A stretch of DNA of 64,000 bases from Pseudoduganella namucuonensis (GTDB lineage: Bacteria > Pseudomonadota > Gammaproteobacteria > Burkholderiales > Burkholderiaceae_D). Shown here piece by piece: positions 35,560-42,649 of this stretch. The notes beneath the pieces are model-generated. The model saw only the letters and a list, made by a program, of their open reading frames with translations, had not been told where the DNA came from and made no database searches. The stretch covers positions 56,818 to 120,817 of the forward strand of contig NZ_FPBO01000025.1 of the NCBI RefSeq assembly GCF_900116645.1. The letters run 5' to 3'. Numbering within the stretch: the stretch's first letter is position 1; each line of letters opens with the position of its first letter. Both the position numbers and the translations under genes were made by a program.

Positions 35560-35829
35560 TCAGCGTATCCGGCCCCGGAAGATCAGATTGACGATGCCCA
35601 GCAGGACCACGGCGCCCAGGAAGGACACCACCAGTGACATCGGACTGAAATCGTCGGCGTTGATCGTGCCTGCGCCGAACATCGGCGCCAACAGCCAGCC
35701 GCCCAGCAGTGCGCCGACGATGCCGACCACCATGTTCAGGAAGATACCCTGTTGCGCATCGGTCTTCATCACCATGCTGGCGAGCCAGCCCAGGATGCCG
35801 CCTATCACTATCCAAAGTACGAAGCTCAT
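35560..35829 (-). CDS. GlsB/YeaQ/YmgE-family stress membrane protein
   Basis: 89-residue inner-membrane protein with three hydrophobic segments and the family pattern IVIGGILGWLASMVMKTDAQQG followed by NMVVGIVGALLGGWL. AGGAGGCAAT precedes the ATG. The frame extends upstream to 35988, but conservation begins at MSFVLW. Members are associated with general and acid stress; the exact function is unknown. A terminator follows, so it is monocistronic. Confidence 0.9.
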   Translation of the reverse strand: MSFVLWIVIGGILGWLASMVMKTDAQQGIFLNMVVGIVGALLGGWLLAPMFGAGTINADDFSPMSLVVSFLGAVVLLGIVNLIFRGRIR

Positions 35830-36094
35830 ATTGCCTCCTATCGCGGGTTGAAACGATAGACCAGCCCGGCCGGGCGGCCATCTGGAATCCATTGTCTCTG
35901 CGCGCCGGGGGCCGGTCCGTGCGCCAGCGTACGCAAATGTTGCAAATTTAATGCGCAAAATTAACATTTCACCGGGGACACGCGACATCGCGCCGCGCGT
36001 CGCGCAGCGTGCGTGAACGCACCGAAGACATGCTCATGGGGGATTAAGGTGAAGCTCCGTTAGTTCCAAACCCAACGAAAAAGGGAGATACCTC

Positions 36095-37222
36095 ATGAGC
36101 AACTACGACAGTTCCCGCCTGGTCACCGGGCTTTTCAATGACCGCGACAGCGCCGAGCGCGCGTACAACAGGGCCGCCGAGCGCGGCTACACCAAGGACG
36201 ACGTCAACCTGGTGCTGACGGAGGACGCCCGCAAGCGCCACTTCGCCGACACCGTCGTTGACACCGAACTGGGCAGTAAAGCCGCCGAGGGCGCCGGCAT
36301 CGGCGCCGGCGTGGGCGGCACCGTGGGCGCCGTGCTGGCGGCCATCGCCGCCATCGGCACCACCGTCGTGATGCCGGGCCTGGGCCTGGTGGTGGCCGGC
36401 CCGATCGCCGCCGCCGTCGCGGGCGCGGCGGGCGGCGCCGTCACCGGCGGCGTGCTGGGCGCGCTGGTCGGGGCCGGCATCCCCGAGGACCGCGTGGCCC
36501 GTTACGAGGAGGGCGTGAAGAGCGGCGGCATCCTGATGGGCGTGAACGCGCGCTCGGACGAGGACGCGGCCTATCTGGAGAAAAGCTGGACCGAGGAGGC
36601 CGGCCAGCACGTGATCGGCACCGGCGTCGGCGCCGGTGCCGGCGCGCTGGCGGGCATCGCCGCCGGTTCGGTGGGCGGCCCGATCGGCATGGCGGCCGGC
36701 GCGGCGATCGGCGGCATCGCCGGCGGCCTGGCCGGCAAGGGCGCGGCCGAGGTGGTCAACCCGAAACGCGGCGATGACCTCGAGGACCACCACCTGGCCG
36801 AGGGCGTGGGCGCGGGCGGCGGCGCGATGGCCGGCGCGGCGATCGGCGCGGCGGGCGGTCCGGTGGGCATGGCGGCGGGCGCTGCCATCGGCGCGCTGGC
36901 CGGCGGCGCGGTGGGCCTGGGCGTGGGCGCGGCGGTCAATCCGGCCGAGGAGCGTCTGTACTGGCAGGACAACTTCCGCAACCAGAACCACTATGTGCCG
37001 GGCTATGACTTCGACGACTACGATCCGGCCTACGCGCTGGGTTACAACAGCCGCAGCCGTTACAACGACTGGGCCACCGCCGAACCCAACCTGCGCAACG
37101 AGTGGGACCGCACCAAGGCCAAATCGCGCCTGAGCTGGGAACAGGCCAAGGGCGCCACCCGCGCCGCCTGGGACAAGGTGGAGCGCGCCATTCCGGGCGA
37201 CTCGGACCGCGACGGCAAGTAA
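36095..37222 (+). CDS. General-stress-protein-17M-like protein with glycine-zipper segments
   Basis: 375 residues. The N-terminal region (YDSSRLVTGLFNDRDSAERAYNRAAERGYTKDDVNLVL) looks like the YflT/GSP17M stress domain. Three Gly/Ala-rich blocks follow (about 66-130, 175-225 and 240-290) with GxxxG zipper spacing, then a hydrophilic tail rich in Asn, Tyr and Arg. The zippers may insert in or bind membranes. AAAGGGAGATACCTC precedes the start and a perfect terminator follows. Role in stress is inferred from the domain. Confidence 0.8.
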   Translation: MSNYDSSRLVTGLFNDRDSAERAYNRAAERGYTKDDVNLVLTEDARKRHFADTVVDTELGSKAAEGAGIGAGVGGTVGAVLAAIAAIGTTVVMPGLGLVVAGPIAAAVAGAAGGAVTGGVLGALVGAGIPEDRVARYEEGVKSGGILMGVNARSDEDAAYLEKSWTEEAGQHVIGTGVGAGAGALAGIAAGSVGGPIGMAAGAAIGGIAGGLAGKGAAEVVNPKRGDDLEDHHLAEGVGAGGGAMAGAAIGAAGGPVGMAAGAAIGALAGGAVGLGVGAAVNPAEERLYWQDNFRNQNHYVPGYDFDDYDPAYALGYNSRSRYNDWATAEPNLRNEWDRTKAKSRLSWEQAKGATRAAWDKVERAIPGDSDRDGK

Positions 37223-37242
37223 GCCGCGGCGCTAAAGTAAAA

Positions 37243-37273
37243 GGCCAGGGTCGTCCGACGACCCTGGCCTTTT
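37243..37273 (+). terminator. Intrinsic terminator of the glycine-zipper stress gene
   Basis: Perfect 11-base stem GGCCAGGGTCG/CGACCCTGGCC with a five-base loop followed by TTTT; flanking A-runs on the other side could make it bidirectional. Confidence 0.88.
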
Positions 37274-37289
37274 CGCTTGGAAAAAGTGG

Positions 37290-37337
37290 AAAAGGGGTCG
37301 GGTTCGGTATTTTTTAATACCGACCCCGACCCCTTTT
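37290..37337. repeat. Long AT-looped palindrome between convergent genes
   Basis: Left arm 37290-37311 and right arm 37316-37337 pair over 22 bases with one mismatch around a TTTT loop; the core is GGGGTCGGGTTCGGTATT against AATACCGACCCCGACCCC. The flanking A and T runs allow it to end transcription from both sides, notably the minus-strand YceI gene. Its form also suits a dispersed intergenic palindromic repeat. Confidence 0.75.
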
Positions 37338-37357
37338 TCTTTTTGCGCGGCGCGGTG

Positions 37358-37924
37358 TTACTCGGCCTTGATGGCTTCCACCTGGATCGCCAGTTTGACT
37401 TCCGGCGAGAAGGCCGGGGTGGCGTAGCCCAGGCCGAAATCGGTGCGCTTGAATTCGGCCGAGGCGTCGGCGCCGCACACTTCGCGCTTCAGGCGCGGGT
37501 GCATGATGCACTTGAACTTGTTGATCGTCAGCGTGACCGGCTTGGTCACTCCCAGCAGCGTCAGCTCGCCGTCGACCGACACCAGGCGGTCGCCGTCGAA
37601 CTTCAGCGACTTGCTCTTGTAGGTCACCTCGGGGAACTTCTCCACGTTGAACATGTCGGCCTTGCGCGCGTGCGCGTTCATCGCCTCCAGGCCGAAGTCG
37701 ATGGACTTGGCGTCGATCACGATGTCCAGCGCGCCGCTTTTCGCCGCGCGGTCCAGCTTGACCGTGCCGGTGGTCTTGCCGAACTTGCCGCGCCATACCG
37801 ACAGGCCCATGTGGTCGGCCTCGAAACTGGGGAAGGTGTGGCTGGGGTCGATGTTGTAGGTGTCGGCCATGGCGGCGCCGGACGTGGCGGCGACCAGTGC
37901 GGCGATCAGGAACTTGAATTTCAT
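37358..37924 (-). CDS. YceI-family periplasmic protein
   Basis: 188 residues: signal peptide MKFKFLIAALVAATSGAAMA, then YNIDPSHTFPSFEADHMGLSVWRGKFGKTTGTVKLD, the start of the YceI lipocalin-like barrel that binds polyisoprenoids in characterised relatives. Two Cys separated by 11 residues (CIMHPRLKREVC) could form a disulfide. Second gene of a cytochrome b561-YceI-YceI operon; 27 bases separate it from the gene before it. Confidence 0.93.
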   Translation of the reverse strand: MKFKFLIAALVAATSGAAMADTYNIDPSHTFPSFEADHMGLSVWRGKFGKTTGTVKLDRAAKSGALDIVIDAKSIDFGLEAMNAHARKADMFNVEKFPEVTYKSKSLKFDGDRLVSVDGELTLLGVTKPVTLTINKFKCIMHPRLKREVCGADASAEFKRTDFGLGYATPAFSPEVKLAIQVEAIKAE

Positions 37925-37951
37925 TGCGTCTCCGTGCGTGGGTGGGGTTGC

Positions 37952-38506
37952 TTATTGTGCTGCGACTACGTGGAATTTGATCGTGACCTCGTCGGCCACC
38001 ATGCCGGTGTCCTTCCATTCGCCTTCGCCGATGTTGAAGGCCAGCCGCTTGATCGGCAGCGCGCCCTCGAACACCTGGTTCTTGCCTTCGGTTTTCACGG
38101 CCAGCGGGAAGCTCACGTCGGCCACCTTGCCCTTGATGGTCAGCTTGCCGGACACGGTGAGCTTGCCGGCGCCGGCGCTCTTGATGGCGGTGGAGGCGAA
38201 GCTGGCCTTGGGGAACTGGGCCGAGTTGAACCATTCCTTCTTCGCCACCTCCTTGTTCATGTCGGCGTCGCCCAGGTCCAGGCTGGCGGTGTCGATGTCG
38301 ACCGTGGCCTTGGAGGCGTCCGGCGTGGCGGCGTTGTAGTCGATCACGATGTTGTGCTTCTTGAACTTGGCTTCGACCGGCACGTTCATCTGCTTGAACG
38401 TGGCCGAGACGCTGGACTTGGCGGGGTCCGTCTTGAGGACGGCGGCGCCGGCGGCCAGGGACAGGCCCAGCAGGGAGACGAGCAGGGCGCGTTGCGTGGT
38501 TTTCAT
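37952..38506 (-). CDS. YceI-family periplasmic protein (second copy)
   Basis: 184 residues with signal peptide (to about LAAGAA) and YceI features: FKQMNVPVEAKFKKHNIVIDY and AQFPKASFASTAIKSAGAGKLTVSGKLTIKG. It differs clearly from its neighbour (no Cys pair), so the two are diverged paralogues rather than a recent duplication. It is preceded by the cytochrome b561 gene, 31 bases upstream. Confidence 0.93.
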   Translation of the reverse strand: MKTTQRALLVSLLGLSLAAGAAVLKTDPAKSSVSATFKQMNVPVEAKFKKHNIVIDYNAATPDASKATVDIDTASLDLGDADMNKEVAKKEWFNSAQFPKASFASTAIKSAGAGKLTVSGKLTIKGKVADVSFPLAVKTEGKNQVFEGALPIKRLAFNIGEGEWKDTGMVADEVTIKFHVVAAQ

Positions 38507-38537
38507 GGTGGGGCTCCGGGAGTGGCGGGGGAATGGA

Positions 38538-39062
38538 TCAGGGCAGCATGCGCTTGAGCACGCCGTCGCGGTCGATGAACTGGTGTTTCAGCGCGGCGCC
38601 CACGTGGGCTACGACGGCGGCGGCCATGGCCATGGTCAGCCAGTAATGGACGGACTTGAACAGCGCCTTCAGTTCCGGCGTGCCCTCGAACAGCGCGGGG
38701 ATCTGCCACAGGCCCAGGTAGACCACCGGCACGTTGGCCGCCGTGGTGTACAGGTAGCCGGACAGGGGCACGGCGAAGATGAAGACATACAGGGCGGCGT
38801 GCATCAGGTCGGCGGCCCTGGCCTGCCAGCGCGGCAGGCTGGCCGGATGCGGCGGCGGCTTGTTCGCGCCGCGCCACAGCACGCGCACGGCGGCCAGCAG
38901 CAGCACCGTCACGCCCATCCATTTATGCCAGGAATAGTATTTGAGCTTGGTGGGCGTGAAGCCCTTGATGTCCACCATCGTCAGCCCCAGGAAGAAGGCG
39001 GCGATGACCAGGATGGCGACCAGCCAGTGCAGCAGCATCGCGGTTTTGGTGTAGCGTTCCAT
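38538..39062 (-). CDS. Cytochrome b561-family protein (YceJ-like)
   Basis: 174-residue four-helix inner-membrane dihaem cytochrome. Histidines suited to bind haem occur in MLLHWLVAI, YYSWHKWMGV, LMHAALYVF and SVHYWLTMAM. The pairing of b561 with YceI proteins is common in proteobacteria (yceJ-yceI). It probably passes electrons between the quinone pool and a periplasmic acceptor, which is not identified. Confidence 0.92.
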   Translation of the reverse strand: MERYTKTAMLLHWLVAILVIAAFFLGLTMVDIKGFTPTKLKYYSWHKWMGVTVLLLAAVRVLWRGANKPPPHPASLPRWQARAADLMHAALYVFIFAVPLSGYLYTTAANVPVVYLGLWQIPALFEGTPELKALFKSVHYWLTMAMAAAVVAHVGAALKHQFIDRDGVLKRMLP

Positions 39063-39107
39063 GGCGGGCCTCTCAGAAAATTAGTACGTGTTAGGACTAA
39101 TATAGCA

Positions 39108-39135
39108 AAGAAAAGCCAACCGTGCTGGGGTTGGC
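39108..39135 (-). terminator. Intrinsic terminator downstream of purB
   Basis: Stem GCCAACC/GGTTGGC with a seven-base loop; on the minus strand TTTTCTTTG follows. It lies about 75 bases past the purB stop and just upstream of the cytochrome b561 gene. Confidence 0.75.
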
Positions 39136-39211
39136 TTGCTTTCCCGCCGATGGGATGGGGCGGGCAGGACATCATGCCCGCCCGGCCTTAAGCGTGGCTT
39201 AGAAGCTTGGC

Positions 39212-40588
39212 TTAGATCGCCTTGGCCAGCCGGTCGGCGACGCCGATGTAGTTGGCCGGGGTCATGGCCAGCAGCAGGTCCTTGGCTTCCTGCGGGATCG
39301 CCAGGCCGGTGATGAAGTCGCGCAGCGCCTCCTTGGAGATGCCCTTGCCGCGGGTCAGTTCCTTCAGCTGCTCGTACGGGTTCTCGATGGCGTAGCGGCG
39401 CATCACGGTCTGCACCGGCTCGGCCAGCACTTCCCAGCTCGCGTCCAGGTCGGCCGCCAGGCGGGCCGGGTTCACCTCCAGCTTGTTCAGGCCGCGCAGG
39501 CAGCTGTCGTAGGCCAGCAGGGTGTAGCCCAGGCCGACGCCGATGTTGCGCAGCACGGTCGAGTCGGTCAGGTCGCGCTGCATGCGCGACACCGGCAGCT
39601 TCTCGGACAGGTGCTTGAGCACGGCGTTGGCCAGGCCCAGGTTGCCCTCCGAGTTTTCGAAGTCGATCGGGTTGACCTTGTGCGGCATGGTCGAGGAACC
39701 GATCTCGCCGGCCTTCAGCTTTTGCTTGAAGTAGCCCAGCGACACGTAGGTCCAGATGTCGCGGTTCAGGTCCAGCAGGATGGTGTTGGCGCGCGCGAAG
39801 GCGTCGAACAGCTCGGCCATGTAGTCGTGCGGCTCGATCTGGATGGTGTAGGGGTTGAACACCAGGCCCAGGCGCTGCTCGATGACGGCCTTGGAGAAGG
39901 CCGGCCAGTCGAACGACGGGTAGGCCGACAGGTGGGCGTTGTAGTTGCCGACCGCGCCGTTCATCTTGCCCAGGATTTCCACCTGCTCGATGCGCTTGAC
40001 GGCGCGCTGCAGGCGGGCCACCACGTTGGCGAACTCCTTGCCCAGCGTGGTCGGGCTGGCGGTCTGGCCGTGGGTGCGCGACAGCATCGGCAGCTCGGCG
40101 TTGACGTGGGCGATCTCGGTCAGCCTGGCCACCAGGCCGTTCAGGGCCGGCACCATCACGCCGTCGCGGGCCGCCTTCAGCATCATGCCGTGCGAGGTGT
40201 TGTTGATGTCTTCCGAGGTGCAGGCGAAGTGGATGAACTCGGAGGCGGCCACCAGCTCCGGCACGTCCTTGACCTGTTCCTTGAGCCAGTATTCCACCGC
40301 CTTCACGTCGTGGTTGGTGACGGCTTCGATTTCCTTGATGCGGGCCGCGTCGGCCTCCGTGAATTCCGCCGCCAGCTTGTCCAGCAGCGCGGTGCCCTCG
40401 GCGGAGAAGGGCTTGATCTCGGCGAAACCGGCTTGCGACAGCGCTTGCAGCCACGAGATCTCGACTTTCACGCGGTGGTGCATGAAGCCGGACTCGGACA
40501 GGATGGGGCGCAGCTTGTCGGTCTTGGAGGCGTAACGGCCGTCGAGCGGGGACAGGGCCGACAAGGTGGAGTAGGGCGTAGTAGTCAT
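39212..40588 (-). CDS. purB: Adenylosuccinate lyase
   Basis: 458-residue fumarase/aspartase-superfamily enzyme acting twice in purine synthesis: it cleaves SAICAR and adenylosuccinate, releasing fumarate. Landmarks are SPLDGRYASKTDKLRPILSE, the catalytic-loop signature GEIGSSTMPHKVNPIDFENSEGN, and FACTSEDINNTSHG. Length and features match the long PurB of gammaproteobacteria and betaproteobacteria. It is monocistronic with its own terminator. Confidence 0.97.
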   Translation of the reverse strand: MTTTPYSTLSALSPLDGRYASKTDKLRPILSESGFMHHRVKVEISWLQALSQAGFAEIKPFSAEGTALLDKLAAEFTEADAARIKEIEAVTNHDVKAVEYWLKEQVKDVPELVAASEFIHFACTSEDINNTSHGMMLKAARDGVMVPALNGLVARLTEIAHVNAELPMLSRTHGQTASPTTLGKEFANVVARLQRAVKRIEQVEILGKMNGAVGNYNAHLSAYPSFDWPAFSKAVIEQRLGLVFNPYTIQIEPHDYMAELFDAFARANTILLDLNRDIWTYVSLGYFKQKLKAGEIGSSTMPHKVNPIDFENSEGNLGLANAVLKHLSEKLPVSRMQRDLTDSTVLRNIGVGLGYTLLAYDSCLRGLNKLEVNPARLAADLDASWEVLAEPVQTVMRRYAIENPYEQLKELTRGKGISKEALRDFITGLAIPQEAKDLLLAMTPANYIGVADRLAKAI

Positions 40589-40820
40589 GGAGGCGGGTTG
40601 CTAGGTTGATAATGAAGGAGCGCGGCCTGCGTGGCGCGGAAACCACGGAAAATCCGGTCTGCGCGCGGCGTAGGGGGCAGGCAAATCAAGCGAATCCGAA
40701 TTTTACCATTGACGGCGGGCGTGCCGCCCGCCGCGTGGCCGGCGCGCCATCCCCCTCGGAAGAGCCTACGGGGCGGGCGCCGATGCTATACTGCCATCTA
40801 ATCTTCCATTGTTGGCTTCT

Positions 40821-41429
40821 ATGAAACTTATCGGTTCCCTTGCCAGTCCTTATGTCCGCAAAGTGCGCGTGGTGTTAGCGGAGAAAAAGCTGGACTACCA
40901 ATTCGAGCTGGAAAACGTGTGGGTGTCCGAAACCCGCATCAACGACGTGAATCCGCTCGGCAAAGTGCCTTGCCTGATCATGGAAGACGGCCACAGCATG
41001 ATCGACTCGCGCGTGATGGTCGAATACCTGGACACCCTGACCCCCGTGTGCAAGCTGCTGCCGCCCAACGGCCGCGACCGCGCCGACATCAAGTGCTGGG
41101 AGGCGCTGGCCGACGGCGTGACCGACGCGGCCGTGCTGGTGCGCCTGGAGCGCACCCAGCGCCCGCCCGAGCAGCAGAGCGAGGCCTGGGTGCAGCGCCA
41201 GTTGCACAAGGTGCACCTGGGCCTGGCCTCGCTGGCCGAGAAGCTGGGCGACTCGCCCTACTGCGCGGGCAACCACTACTCGCTGGCCGACGTGGCGGTC
41301 GGCTGCACCGTCGGCTGGCTTTCGTTCCGCTTCCCCGAGATCGACTGGCGCGGCGACTACCCCAACCTGGCCCGCCTGTACGACAAGCTGTCCGAGCGCC
41401 CGTCCTTCCGCGACACCGCTCCCCAGTAA
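40821..41429 (+). CDS. Glutathione S-transferase family protein
   Basis: 202 residues with thioredoxin-like N-domain (KLIGSLASPYVRKVRVVLAEKKLDYQF, then NPLGKVPCLIMEDGHSMIDSRVMVEYLD) and helical C-domain (GNHYSLADVAVGCTVGWLSFRFP). SPYVRKV marks the YibF-like group, with Ser rather than Cys at the active-site start. ATG at 40821 (MKLIGS) is chosen over the in-frame TTG at 40809. The LacI gene begins nine bases after its stop, though a functional link is not evident. Confidence 0.9.
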   Translation: MKLIGSLASPYVRKVRVVLAEKKLDYQFELENVWVSETRINDVNPLGKVPCLIMEDGHSMIDSRVMVEYLDTLTPVCKLLPPNGRDRADIKCWEALADGVTDAAVLVRLERTQRPPEQQSEAWVQRQLHKVHLGLASLAEKLGDSPYCAGNHYSLADVAVGCTVGWLSFRFPEIDWRGDYPNLARLYDKLSERPSFRDTAPQ

Positions 41430-41438
41430 GCGGCGGGC

Positions 41439-42482
41439 ATGGCGAAATCCCCGGCCGACAACGGCGCCAGCGCGCAGCAGCGCCGTCTGCAGATGGCCGA
41501 CATCGCCCGCCTGGCGGGCGTGTCCACCTCCACCGTCTCGCGCGCGCTGGCCGGCAGCAAGCTGGTCAATGAAGAGACGCGCCAGCGCGTCATGGAACTG
41601 GCGCGCTCGCTCAAGTACAGCATCAACATCGGCGCGCAAAACCTGCGCCTGAAGCAGAACCGCACGGTGGGCGTGGTGGTGCCGTTCGACACCAACACCC
41701 GCCAGCACCTGACCGACCCCTTCTTCCTCGGCATGCTGGGCAGCCTGGCCGACGCGCTCACCGAGCAGGGCTTCGACATGCTGCTGTCGCGCGTGGACGC
41801 CGAGGAACTGGACGCCGCCGCCCAGCCATTCGACACCGGCCGCGTGATCGGCGTGATCCTGATCGGCCAGTGGCGCCACCACGACCAGCTCAACCAGCTG
41901 GCCGCGCGCCACGTGCCCATCGTCGTGTGGGGCGCGCAGCTGCCGCAGCAGCTGTACTGCACCGTCGGCGGCGACAACGTGTCCGGCGGCCTGCTGGCCA
42001 CGCGCCACCTGCTGGAACGGGGCCGCAAGCGCATCGCCTTCCTGGGCGACGTCAACCTGCCGGAGGTGGCGCAGCGCTACCGCGGCTATTGCAACGCGCT
42101 CGAGGAGGCCGGCATGGCGCCGGACGCGCAGCTGTGCGTGCCGGTATCCTTCCTGCCCGAGGGCGGCGCCGACGGCGTGCGCGAATTGGCGCGCCGCGGC
42201 TGCGATTACGACGCGCTGTTCGCCAGCAGCGACCTGCTGGCCATGACGGCGATCAACACCCTTCGCGCGCAGGGCCGCGAGGTGCCGCGCGACGTGGCCG
42301 TGGCCGGCTACGACGACATCGAACTGTCCACCTATTTCCATCCCCCCTTGACGACGGTGCGCCAGCCCATCGCCGCGGCCGGCCGCGCGCTGGTGGCGGC
42401 GCTGCTGGAGCAGGCCGAAGGCCGCGCCGTTGTATCCCAACAACTCCCCACCGAACTGATCGTCCGCGCCAGCAGCGTCTGA
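41439..42482 (+). CDS. LacI-family repressor of the sucrose locus (SuxR-like)
   Basis: 347 residues. The helix-turn-helix MADIARLAGVSTSTVSRALAGSKLVNEETRQRV (about 19-51) is followed by the hinge and a periplasmic-binding-protein-like sensor domain (TVGVVVPFDTN, DALFASSDLLAMTAINTLRAQG, VAVAGYDDIELSTYFHPPLTTVRQP). Two LacI-type palindromes lie just downstream of it, before the TonB-dependent receptor. Sucrose or a breakdown product is the likely inducer, as for SuxR of Xanthomonas. Confidence 0.9.
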   Translation: MAKSPADNGASAQQRRLQMADIARLAGVSTSTVSRALAGSKLVNEETRQRVMELARSLKYSINIGAQNLRLKQNRTVGVVVPFDTNTRQHLTDPFFLGMLGSLADALTEQGFDMLLSRVDAEELDAAAQPFDTGRVIGVILIGQWRHHDQLNQLAARHVPIVVWGAQLPQQLYCTVGGDNVSGGLLATRHLLERGRKRIAFLGDVNLPEVAQRYRGYCNALEEAGMAPDAQLCVPVSFLPEGGADGVRELARRGCDYDALFASSDLLAMTAINTLRAQGREVPRDVAVAGYDDIELSTYFHPPLTTVRQPIAAAGRALVAALLEQAEGRAVVSQQLPTELIVRASSV

Positions 42483-42490
42483 GCGGGTGT

Positions 42491-42508
42491 ACTGCAACCG
42501 ATTGCAGT
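42491..42508. promoter_or_regulatory. LacI-type operator 1
   Basis: Near-perfect palindrome ACTGCAACCGATTGCAGT with the central CG typical of LacI-family operators; it lies eight bases past the LacI stop and resembles operator 2. Confidence 0.75.
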
Positions 42509-42544
42509 GAAAATCCATCGCCGACGTAAATACTCCTAAAAATG

Positions 42545-42566
42545 TTATTGCAATCGATTGCAATAA
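42545..42566. promoter_or_regulatory. LacI-type operator 2
   Basis: A perfect 22-base palindrome with core ATTGCAATCGATTGCAAT, about 85 bases before the receptor start. Its centre is 56 bases from that of operator 1, a spacing compatible with looping or co-operative binding around the promoter. Confidence 0.85.
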
Positions 42567-42649
42567 TTTTTTAGCTGGTGAATAATGAGGCATCTGCACA
42601 GCAGAAACCGCCGCCGGAAGAGCGGCCCCATTCAAGTACAGGAGACGTT

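Noticed and set aside
40809..40820. TTG at 40809 as start of the GST gene
   Set aside because: ATG at 40821 begins the conserved MKLIGSLASPYVRK sequence; the extra four residues are not supported.
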